Positions 45,157 through 54,958 of a DNA stretch of 64,000 bases are shown piece by piece. The notes beneath the pieces were generated by a model that was not told the origin of the DNA, searched no databases, and worked only from the letters and a program-made list of their open reading frames with translations. The DNA lies in assembly GCA_027924585.1 (NCBI GenBank), contig BSBM01000386.1, positions 1,412,001-1,476,000 on the forward strand. Direction: 5' to 3'. Position 1 is the stretch's first letter. Each line of letters opens with the position of its first letter. This DNA comes from Larix kaempferi. Taxonomy: Eukaryota > Streptophyta > Pinopsida > Pinales > Pinaceae. The translations under genes were made by a program, and so were the position numbers.

Positions 45157-47630
45157 TTCGCTCCTCTACCTGTCATTTTCATTTTCAGAAAAACAAATGT
45201 TCTGTCATATTTTTGTTAATTAGGTTTTTTTTTTTAAGAGCTATCTTTATTCCATAGAGAGAAATAGCCAGATGAGAGCATTTCATGTATTGAATCAGCA
45301 TGGTCTTATTGATATGATTGACATATTTAGGCTCTCCCTGCGCACTCCCTCTTACGCACGCTTTCCTTGCTAGTTTTCCTCCCCCACGCTGTATTCCTAC
45401 ATGCCTAGATTTCACACTCAGTCTAATGATTTTCCATCCCAGCACTATCTACCATTTACTCCCAACGCTCCTCATTCAATGCTGCTCTCACGCCACTTCC
45501 TCCATCAACTTCCCCTCCCTACCCTAACTCCAACATTCTCAACATTAATGCTCCCTCCATCTCAATCCACCCGCCTTCTTTGTTTCCCTACCATGCAGAA
45601 TTCAAGCTGCTCCCTCGCTACCACATCCTGCACGCTCATATCCACTTCCTGCACATCAAGCCTCATGCCTGGCCCATCTTTAATGCTCTCCCATTCAATT
45701 GCTCCCTCTCACTTTCCACCACGCATTCAACAATCTCCTCCTGCACGCCGCCTCTCCACCCACCAATCACGCTGAGTTCCTACGCATCCCTACACCCTTC
45801 ACGCCTTCCGTAGCACCTACACATTCATGCTACCATCGAACCTACACCCACGTCCTCCTCTCATGCTCAAACCTGCTCCACCGTCTTCTGCGCAGCTCCC
45901 ACGCAGCTCTCACCACGCTCATGCTCATTTTGCCCAGCTCTGCGACCATTCCTCATGCCACTACACTCACGCTCTCTCTCACTCAGATCTAATGCCTTCA
46001 CCTTTAATTCTCCCCCCTCACGCTGCCATCTCACGCAACCCTCTTCACACTGCTCCCTCTTCCTTCACTCCCCCATAACTCCAAGCATTTTAATCGCTGC
46101 CCTCTACATGCACGCTGCTCCCATCTCCTTTCATGCTCTCAACTTGTGCTCCCAGCTACTCAACACTCACACCTTCTCTCTAAGCTCAGCCCCCCAAAAA
46201 AGGGATATTTTGTAAACCCTAAATCACCCCTCCTTCATGCACCCCCATCATTCTTTTACTTCATGCAGCATTCATCCCGCTGCTCTAGCTTATGCATTCC
46301 CATCGCTGCTACACGCTAAAAAGAAAAATACCCACGTTGTCTTCCCACGCCTTCTGCTTATTATGCATAGCTAATTTGCATATCCATCTCCCACTTCTAC
46401 AACGCTTCCCAACTCTCTTTCCTGGCCATCTCTCACGCTTCCCAGCCATTACACCATTCAAACACCATCTCCCATTGCTTTCCCTTGCACGCCTTTTTCC
46501 CACATCTCACGCATACCCTAGCCTGCATCTTCATCGCTACTCACTGCAACTCACCCTCCAACCAACACTCCAACCAACACTCACGTCAGTGCCCCAACCA
46601 TCTCGCTTTCCCCCTATCACCATGTGCTCCCTCTCGGCCCTCATGCCCAGCCACTCCAAATGTTGACCTATACCTAGCTTCACACCCTCGCTTCTTGTGC
46701 ACGGCCCACTGAACTCTCATTCCTCCACACTCCCACGTGGTATTTACCTGGCCACTCATGCAGGCCCTCCCTGCTGGTATTTATTCCCCCCATGCATTAT
46801 ACCTACTCGTCCAGCTCACACTACAATCAGGCATTCCCATTGATCCTTTTTTGGACTGTCCAATGCATTACCTGGTGGAATAATGGGAAGCGCTAGGAAT
46901 GATGGGTAGTCCCACAATAATGTTGCTTGCAGCTCACCTCAAAGGTAGTTTTTCAGCAATTATGTATCCGAAAGTACAACATTCTCTAGCAAGCCATCTT
47001 CAACATGGCCTCTTCAGCGTTATTCAGAGGTTTATTTCGCCTTCACCAGCAAGCCATCTTAAACATGGCATCTTCAGCAATATTCAGAAGTTCATTTGGC
47101 ATTCTCTATGCCATCTTCAACATGGCATCTTCAGCATTATTCAGAAGTTTTAGCCCAAGCTCAACCCTGGATTCACATTTTTTGTTCAAAGTTTTACTTT
47201 GCAGCAGTATTAATTCTCTTCCAATATTAGTTTTCTTTCAGTTCCATTTTTGCTTAGTCGTCCGCACAATTCCTCCAACAGTACTCTACAGCACTTCGCA
47301 TAGTTTTGTAGAACTGGCCATCTCGCTCCAGAGGTTCCTCTTCACTGGTTCACAAGGGTTCTCTTTAGCTTTGGGGCAGCTAGGTGTCTCCACCCTCCCC
47401 AACTACGCGGAACAACACACTGAGCAGCCAGGTGTCTCCACCCTCTCAATCTCAGCCACACTCACTGGGCAGCCAGGTGTCTCCACCCTCCCAATCTTTG
47501 CAACATCAACAATCCTTTTGTTCTAGCATCACTACAACTTCTGAGAAGACATGGCAGTCTACACTCCATCTATCCACAGTGCTCTAAAACTTCAACCGGG
47601 AGGTAGGAAATCAAGGACGCTTTCCACTTC
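45157..47630 (+). repeat. Cytosine-rich, noncoding interior of the non-autonomous element
   Basis: From about 45330 to 46860 the plus strand is strikingly C-rich and G-poor: 46501-46560 has 27 C and 5 G. The overlapping ORFs here on both strands (45318-46712) are a by-product of that bias: they are all Ser/Pro/His/Leu-rich and no frame is preferred. 46990-47155 has three tandem units of 57-60 bp (GCCATCTTCAACATGGC type). 47376-47505 has three units of 45-48 bp (GCAGCCAGGTGTCTCCACCC type). The role may be RNA structure or packaging, but that is a guess. Confidence 0.75.
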
Positions 47631-47643
47631 AACTGGGAGGAAT
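47631..47643 (+). promoter_or_regulatory. Purine tract of the non-autonomous element
   Basis: AACTGGGAGGAAT precedes the 3' LTR. A near copy (AACCGGGAGGTAGG) lies about 37 bp upstream. Confidence 0.7.
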
Positions 47644-48064
47644 TGATCTGTATGGGAGGCCCACACTCCCCCTTCATGTATTAGGCACTATTTGGGTTTG
47701 ATTCCCACGAATGTATTAGTTGATTTAGATTAGTTGAATGTATTAGTTGACTTAGATTATTAGAGTTATCTTAGTATTAAATAATGAGTAGCATTTATTG
47801 TGCTCCTTTGTAATTGTTATAAAAAGGCACCCTGCCTCATAATACAATCAGTCTTGTTTGTGTGAAGCTCTTTCTTCTCACTGCATTGTGTTAGTAGCTG
47901 TTGTTAGAATTCTGAGTTCTTATTTTATTTTAGTTTAGGAGGTGAGGCTCTCCTAGCCTCACCTTCCATTGTTGTATTCAACTTTGGTTCTTAGTCTTTA
48001 GATCTTTCTTGCATTTTAGAGATTCGTCTTAGCATTGTTCAGTCCTACTCTACATTTCGGATCA
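47644..48064 (+). repeat. 3' LTR of the non-autonomous element
   Basis: This matches the 5' LTR with only scattered substitutions and one or two small indels (for example TGCTCATTTTG against TGCTCCTTTG). It ends TTTCGGATCA followed by the second AAGTT. Confidence 0.92.
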
Positions 48065-48499
48065 AAGTTGTTGAAAAATATGTCCATGGCTTCAATGGAG
48101 CAAGGGCAGCCCAGAAATTCGTATGGCAGGTATGGGCTATGTTTTTCTTGTACCACAAGTCACCCTACCTCATGGAAATTGTTTCTTCATCATTCCCATT
48201 CCATGGTTGAACATCCTAGGATCAGTTTGCATCTATTACACATGCCTAGCAGTGAGAAAAACCAGAAATCGCAACTTTGCAAGAACCCATGTTTTGAAGT
48301 GCCATAAACGCCTAGAATTTGGTATTGACAGTGAAATCCAATGGGGGATCCATAGATATGGACCTTGGGGTGAAATTGAGAGTATTAGATACCCCGAAAT
48401 CCATTGGAAAACCAAGTTTTTATAGCCTAGAAATCCAATGACAGAATTGAGTTATTTGATGACAGAATTGTGAGAAATCCAAGTGTGAATGATTGAACA

Positions 48500-49439
48500 T
48501 GTATTGGAGAAAACTCAATATGGCTTGGGAATACCACAACAGACATATGACTACCAGAAATCTACTCAATTCTCAAAACAATGCTATTATAAATGACAAT
48601 GTTAAAACAATGGAGAAATGTAACCAACCTCGATCCAACGTTTGATGTAGATCCTCGTTGGAGCTTTCAATCCGCGCACGTCCAAGCACTTGTAATCTGC
48701 AAATTAGTCTTGACAACAAATATCTAACAAGTACATGTGATATATAAATAACATTAACATCATCAATAACAATGGTCCATAATATCATAAGCAAATGCAA
48801 CCCAATGTATAATAAATGACATTCACACCATGAATTGATGAGAATATGAGTATTTCTATTGATGAACAAGAAGAAGTACAAAGTGATACGACCTCTTGCC
48901 GACAACCAATCTGAACCAAGATCTAGATCAATCCACTTGTGCCTCCACCACTTCAATCCTCCATGAATGGAAAACTCAAACTAGAAAGGAGTTTGGAAGG
49001 TGAACATAACTGGTTCACAACTACAAGGATCAATGAGTGCAAACTCAAGATAGGGAAAAAATCCACTAGAGTGCCTTTACTATTCTCTTCCTCCTCCCGT
49101 CCATAAGCCATATGTGCTCAATATATAGTCCTCTCAAAGGTAGGTGAAAGGACTCATCGAGACATTACTTGGGCAAATGGAGATCCAAAGGTCACCCAAT
49201 GACCACTTTTGGGGAGTAAAAAGTAATAAAATAGTAGTTTTTACCATTTTACTTGATACCCGCGAGCTATAGGGATGCAACTCGCGGGTACACATGCTAT
49301 AGTGATGCAACATGCAGGTAGGAACAAAAATAGGATAAACTAGTATCACTAAAGGATGAAAATGGATCTAAGTCACTGAAATGGATTCTACAGGCCAAAG
49401 AATGCTAATGCTCACAGGGTGGAAGATTTCTGTGTAACA
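48500..49439 (-). repeat. 3' LTR of gypsy-2
   Basis: On the minus strand it runs TGTTACACAG...CCAATACA, 940 bp, like the 5' LTR. The minus strand has a TATA box (ACTATATATTGAG, about 49117-49128). A perfect inverted repeat TACCCGCGAG/CTCGCGGGTA lies at 49257-49290. Confidence 0.93.
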
Positions 49440-49451
49440 GATGCCCCCTAA
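49440..49451 (-). promoter_or_regulatory. Polypurine tract of gypsy-2
   Basis: The minus strand reads TTAGGGGGCATC directly before the LTR start TGTTACAC. Confidence 0.75.
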
Positions 49452-51711
49452 TGTGTGAGGTCAGAGATTGAAAGTGGTACAATGGCCGAAATACATTATA
49501 AAACTCAAAAGTGGAGTGATGGAGACACAAGTGGAAAGAATAGATCACTCGTCATAATACAATAGTATCTCTGAATACATGTCAGTATAGTACAACAATC
49601 TAATACAACTGGTGCAAACTGGAGGTACAAACTGCTGAAATATGACAGGTGATATCTCAGATGTAAAGTCAAATTCATATGTAGCATACTGAATGCCACA
49701 ATCGCCTGGGGTCTTCTACACAAGTCTTCAGCGGTGCAAGTCCCATCAAGTGAATAAAGGAGTTGGGGTCAAACCTGATGAGACATCGCCTGATTACCGG
49801 TTGTTGATGTATACCGTTAACAGATGCGAGATGACCCACCGATAATGAAAATGGGCATCAATGCACAGAGCACAATCATCAGAGTGTGAATAAATGGGTT
49901 GAAGTCGAACACTAGGATGAATCCATCGATCAGGGGACATTGATGTATTCCCAAAACTGTCGATGACGAGAGAACCTGCCACTAATGACTACAAGCCTCA
50001 AGGTACTCAACCAAACTCTAAGCCTCAAGTCCCAGAATAAATGAGTTGAGGTCGACAGAATGAGACTCACTGGAAGGAGGGCATTAAGGCTTCCCCCATC
50101 AACCAGCACGAGGTACCAGCAATGCTGAAAGATTTGGAAGATCTTAGGTGAAACAAACTGACTCAGAAAGGATGGTCGACATGCAATAGTCAAGATATCT
50201 GAGGAGTGGCCGACACTGGTTTCAGGACTTCCTTTGAACAAGAGCATGAGCAGATGGATAGACTCAGGCAGCATAGACTCGACATAAACTGTGCAATGCA
50301 GGAGGCATTATAGAGGGCCCCATAATGACTGGAAGCTTAACCAATCGGTGGAGAAAACTGAGAAACAAGTATAGCTCGTAAGGCCCAAATATAGTCCCGA
50401 CTCATAATGTATGAAGTGGAATGAATGCTCTGTTCAAAGGCGACACAATAGCTGCCAACAAGAAATAATGACCATAATCCCGTCTGTCTTTTTGGAATAT
50501 TTGATTTTTTTGTCTTTCTCATATTTGGGAAAATCTTGAAAAAGAATAAAATTGCTTATAGTACAACAAGTGAGGGAACGAGTGTCAAATAGCTAGCAGA
50601 CTAGTCCCAAGTAGTGGAACATACCTATGCTCAATGAAAGGAAGTGCATGCAGGATGTGGACACTCGGGGGTGTGTTCCCTTAGGGTCAAAGGGTCATCA
50701 AATTGTGAAGGGAAAATAAATAAGCTCTGCAGGGCTCGACAAGGAAAGTGCTCAGACACCAGGCTAACAATTGAGAAAGCGGGAGATGGCACAAGGCTCA
50801 AGTGGCAAGCAGGATGATGCAATGCAATCACAACATGACATAACTAAGGGGAGTCCTTAAGGGAGATGGACAGCATAAGACAAAGTAGAGTATGAGTCTT
50901 TATCGCAACGTCATGGCATGACTACAAAGGACTCCCAATCCTGAGGACAAACAACAGCATGGGCACCAAAATGCATAAGGGGTTTCTAACTAGGGTACCC
51001 ATGTTTGGGAAAGCCCTACCGCCACATGACGACACTTCTATAACAGTGTGAAGGTTCCGTGTCAATCACGAAGCGGGGTCTCACCTAGGGTTTATGAAAA
51101 TGGTAAACAGGTCAAATGCATAATGCATGTGGAAATGGCATCTAACCTATATGCCAGGTGTGAAACGTACCTACCGTAGATGTGAAATGAATCGGAACAG
51201 CTCTCGCCGAGGAAATCTGTTGAAAAAACATTACTCCATGACATGATATTAGTTCATAACAGCCCAAAATGGACAAAACTATAGAAAAGTGGGTCCAAAA
51301 AATTATAAATAGTAACAAAATTTAATAATTTTCATTTCATTTGCACTATTCACCATTTTGGAGTTGAGTGGTAAGTTTGCACCTGAAATTTCAAGCGCCG
51401 ATCGTGGGAGCTATGAGCAACCATTCAGCGAACCGTCTGGAGCACGTTAGTGGTCACTTCCATACCTTTCATTTAAGTGCTTTTATTTCAATTTTGGTCG
51501 GTGGGTTATTTTGTTTGGCCAAGCCCTAAATGGCTTCGGTGCTACCCGTGAGCTGTAAGTATGTGGGTCACAGGTAGGGCATCAAACACGCAGTCAAAAA
51601 ACTAACTGCCCGCGTCTACCCACACCTGTCTACAATATAACTCGCGGGTAAGGCCGTGAAGAAGTTTTTAAGCATGAAACTAACTAAAAATCTCTTGCTT
51701 TGCACTCCAGG
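49452..51711. other. 3' untranslated part of gypsy-2
   Basis: About 2.2 kb between polypurine tract and the antisense ORF. Minus-strand frames up to 114 codons (49930-50274) have no domain. It would contain the promoter and 5' part of the antisense ORF transcript. A good plus-strand splice acceptor (CTTTGCACTCCAG) ends at 51710, one base before the ORF's ATG. CGCGGGT-type motifs like those in the LTR recur at about 51546 and 51607-51650. Confidence 0.55.
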
Positions 51712-52986
51712 ATGGTTCTAGAGTGGAGGGAGAGAGAGCATGACTAGGTAGATGAGGTTGTGCGCAATGATTTGCAAGCACAACAAGCATTGCAAGCATG
51801 TGGCTTATATAAATACTGGAGTCTCGGGGGCTTAAGGGACCAAAACCTACTACTCTGTCATTTGGTCAACTACTGGGATGTGGATGCTCAACACTTCATC
51901 CTCAACGGGAAAACACTGATACTGGAAGTAGAGGATATCTATTTCATTACTGGTTTGTCTCGTAGAGGGGAAGTGGCTAGTCTTCGGTCACGGACCATGG
52001 GTGGTGGGATCACTATGTAAGACTACATAGTACAGTACTATCCAGCCAACACACGACCAGTGGCAAGTCAGGTGTCGGTCAATCTCATAACGAACTTGAG
52101 CACAAATATCATAGTGGAAACTCTGGTGCGGATCACGGGATCCAAATCACTACATCAGGCATCCAGACCGGTGATGTTCTATGCATCACAATGCTTGCAG
52201 CCTACTATATTCGACTGGTGTACTACTTTGTTGGTGTTTATGAAGACACAACTGATGGAATGCAAAGAGGGGAAGGCCAAAAACTTTGGGTATGGTAGCA
52301 TCCTCTGCAGTTTCTTCTTTTAGAGGGTTCCGGGACTTAGCCCGAGGGTGGATGTCCCTCCTCACAGTCTCCGAGATCCAACCATGACCCGGTGGGCTGA
52401 GATACTGACATGATAGGGTGGTGGCCGTCTAGAGTCACCATATACTGAGGAGTTCTTCCGTCGGTGGAACCAGCAGGTGATTTCTATCGAGGACTACCCC
52501 TATGCGGGGATAGACTTCAGACAGGACTGTGACATGCCACTCCCACCAGGTGCAGATTTTGGAGACATCGGTGAGTACTATTTTGGTTTTGTGTTTTTTA
52601 AATTTTTATGGATTTTTTTATTATATTTGAAATGCAAAAAATATTTTTTGTGGTAATATGATGTGCTAATGGGTGACTGTTTGCTCGCAGACAAAGGCCC
52701 AATGAGACCCGAGGGATTCCCGAGACATGGTCGTCGGGGTAGAGATGAGGTGGCAGCAGATGTTGCAGCAGGGTGCACACTACAGATGTTGCGGCGCAAC
52801 ATATCACTGATGGTTTCCCGAGTACCACTGATAGAGGTAGCCTGACTACCGGAGGCTATGCAGCGCCAAGTAGTGGGTGTTCCTGGTGAGTGGGTGTGGC
52901 TACTGCAGTGGATGGCCAATGCAGTACAGTACTATTATGAGACACATCTCATCAAGTCAACATCTATACCTCCTCAGAGGGAGTAG
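51712..52986 (+). pseudogene. Antisense accessory ORF of gypsy-2, plant-mobile-domain type, two exons
   Basis: It lies on the strand opposite to gag-pol. Exon 1 (51712-52570) and exon 2 (52691-52986) join in frame across a 120-bp intron with GTGAGT and GCAG borders, giving about 384 codons. Residues about 35-85 read LLLCHLVNYWDVDAQHFIL then EVEDIYFITGLSRRGE. This is the start of the plant mobile domain seen in MAIN-type proteins and in many retroelement accessory ORFs. Later blocks include FFRRWNQQVISIEDYPYAG and, at the C-terminus, EWVWLLQWMANAVQYYYETH. Six in-frame stops (51745, 52018, 52321, 52411, 52414, 52843) precede the terminal TAG at 52984; all are one change from a sense codon. Antisense accessory ORFs are known in Tat-lineage elements. 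Function is unknown. Confidence 0.75.
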
Positions 52987-53167
52987 ATATCCCAGGGTCT
53001 CATCATTTTTTGTATCGATATGTATATTTTTGAGGGCTACGGGCTCCAATCTTGTATGACACTACCATTTTTGGACGTATTTATATATATATACAACTTT
53101 GGTTCTCGGTTCTACTATATGTGTGTATGGTGCAAATGTATGAATGTCTTTGTATTTATGTGCTTCA

Positions 53168-53600
53168 GGATGAATGTGACAAATGCCAATCTAATACATA
53201 GTTAGCATATGCATCAAATATATAATTATGACTTCTCAGAATGTGAATATATGTAATGGAAACAAAATGTCTCTCCAAGAGTCGTACCTTAAGGAATATC
53301 CGTAGTAATGTAGAGTCTCGTACACGGTACTGCCCATTCAGCTGAGACACAACTAGCTGTGAATCCAGGCGGACTTCTAAATACTGGATGTCATGTGAAA
53401 TGGCATCCTGAAGTAGCTCAACAACGGCACTATACTTAGCCACATTGTTAGATGTAGGACCGAGACAAGCACCTCCTGAGGACACAACTAGATGGTCAGG
53501 TGAAAAGATAACCCAGGCAGCAGAAGCAAGCTGCTGTGTATGTCGGCTAGCACTATCTGCAAAACCTAAGAATGTAGGACATCCTGCTAACCTTTTTCAA
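53168..53600 (-). pseudogene. Additional RNase H (archaeal/plant-type) after integrase in gypsy-2
   Basis: It is in the same frame as gag-pol, about 110 bp beyond the integrase stop, with two or more stops in between. The sequence FADSASRHTQQLASAAWVI gives the first Asp, then GPTSNNVAKYSAVVELLQDA (the TNN-x-A-E-Y-x-A-L helix, with Lys in place of the catalytic Glu). YLEVRLDSQLVVSQLNGQY follows (second Asp), and HNYIFDAYANYVL (last Asp, N-x3-D-x2-A). This is the RnhA-type fold that Tat-lineage elements carry as a second RNase H. The Glu to Lys change would abolish activity. It could have been translated by readthrough or from its own message. Confidence 0.75.
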
Positions 53601-53710
53601 TCAAACAGAGGCTAATCAGTAGACCCGACAACCAAAAAAATGTAACCTAGACTATGTACAGAAAAACTATACAATAGTGTACAAAAGTATTAGCCCGAAC
53701 CAAAGGTTCA

Positions 53711-54958
53711 AGCATAATACCACTTGAGGTAGAGCCCATTTCTAGGCTCATTCAAGACAACTCCCTCGTAATCTTCTAACTCATAAGCTCCTTTTTCCAG
53801 GACACGCCTCACAATGTAAGGACCGTGCCACATGGGATTGAACTTGCTTTCCCCCAGGGGTTCTTTATCTTGGTCATACAAGAGTACCAAGTCACCTTTA
53901 GCATATTTCTGGGGATGGACAGACCTATCATATTGAACCTTGACACGCTGCTTGTTAACATCAATGGCCACAGCGGCATCTCGATGGTGCTCGTCAAGTT
54001 TCTCGAGGTGTACTAAACGTTGCTCAATCTCCGTTGTATCAAGGAGGAGCTCTATGGCTAGCTTGAGCGAAGGAATCTCGCATTCAACTGGTAAAAGTGG
54101 CTCCACACCATGAACTAACTGGAATGGTGAGAACCCGGTGGCAGTCTTAACTGTGGTTCGATAAGCCCACAAAGCAGGATATAACATGATATGCCAATTT
54201 GTCTTTCTTTGTTGGATGGTACGTTGGAGAATGGTCTTCAAATACTTATTGACTGCTTCAACCTAACCATTCGCTTGAGGATAGTAGGAAGACGAGTGTT
54301 CCTGATGAAACCCAAGCTTGAGAGACAAATCCTCCTTCATCTTATTTTGAAAGTGACTGCCATGGTCAGTGACAATCTCTTTCGAGATACCAAATCGAGT
54401 GATAATCTGGTTGAACACGAAATGGCCTACAGTAGCACCATCGGCTTTAACAGTAGGCATGGCCTTAGCCCACTTGGAAAAATAATCCACGGCCACAATA
54501 ATATGATGATGCCCCCCAGCCAAAGCTCGTTTGCAATCCATGAAATATACCCCCCACTTAGTGAAGGGACCGACGGTGACAACCGGATGGAGGGGCGCTG
54601 GATGCGAGTGTATGTTCTGAGAAAACACCTGACAAGGGTGACATCTCTTCATAGCATTAATACAATCTTTAAAGATAGTAGGCCAAAAATAACCTACTTG
54701 CATAATACGTTGGGCTGTAGCAAGCCCGAATAAGTGATCGCCACACGCCCCCGCATGGCAATCATTAAGTACCTGTTCCACTTCTTCGTGATTCAAACAA
54801 CGACGGAGAATGGAATCCTTTCCTCGGAAATACAAAGTGTCACCGACGATAGTATAATCTTTAGTGTGATGTCTCACACATTGTCGCTTGTCTCGTGAAT
54901 AATGCGGAATAAACTTCAAAGTTTGGAGATATCTAATGACATCCCCATACCAAGGGTC
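53711..54958 (-). pseudogene. Integrase of gypsy-2
   Basis: The domain runs from about 54919 to 53711, interrupted by TAG at 54263-54265 inside PQANG[stop]VEAVNK, a position that is Gln in most relatives. The zinc-binding part has CHAGACGDH and CHPCQ. The core has KWGVYFMD where relatives have a WG-x-D-F motif, so the first catalytic Asp is now Tyr. TDHGSHF keeps the second Asp, and VEAVNK keeps the Glu. The C-terminus has YDRSVHPQKYAKGDLVLLYD and MWHGPYIVRRVLEKGAYEL (GPY/F module), ending LYLKWYYA-stop. No chromodomain follows. The protein would insert the element's DNA; it could not do so here. Confidence 0.9.

Larger units (their letters stand above)
44719..48064 (+). mobile_element. Non-autonomous LTR retrotransposon (LARD/TRIM-like), AAGTT target duplication
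   Basis: Two nearly identical LTRs (422 and 421 bp) flank a 2.5-kb interior with an initiator-Met primer site at one end and a purine tract at the other. The target duplication AAGTT at 44714-44718 and 48065-48069 is perfect. No gag or pol domain is present in any frame, so enzymes would have to come from another element. It is complete in structure and, by LTR similarity, one of the younger insertions here. It sits inside LTR X. Confidence 0.93.

Noticed and set aside
45318-46712. Several overlapping ORFs of 70-124 codons on the plus strand
   Set aside because: They are in different frames, all Ser/Pro/His/Leu-rich, and are explained by the C-rich, stop-poor base composition of the non-autonomous element's interior.
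54191-54733. 180-codon plus-strand ORF opposite integrase
   Set aside because: The minus strand carries the clear integrase motifs; this frame has none.
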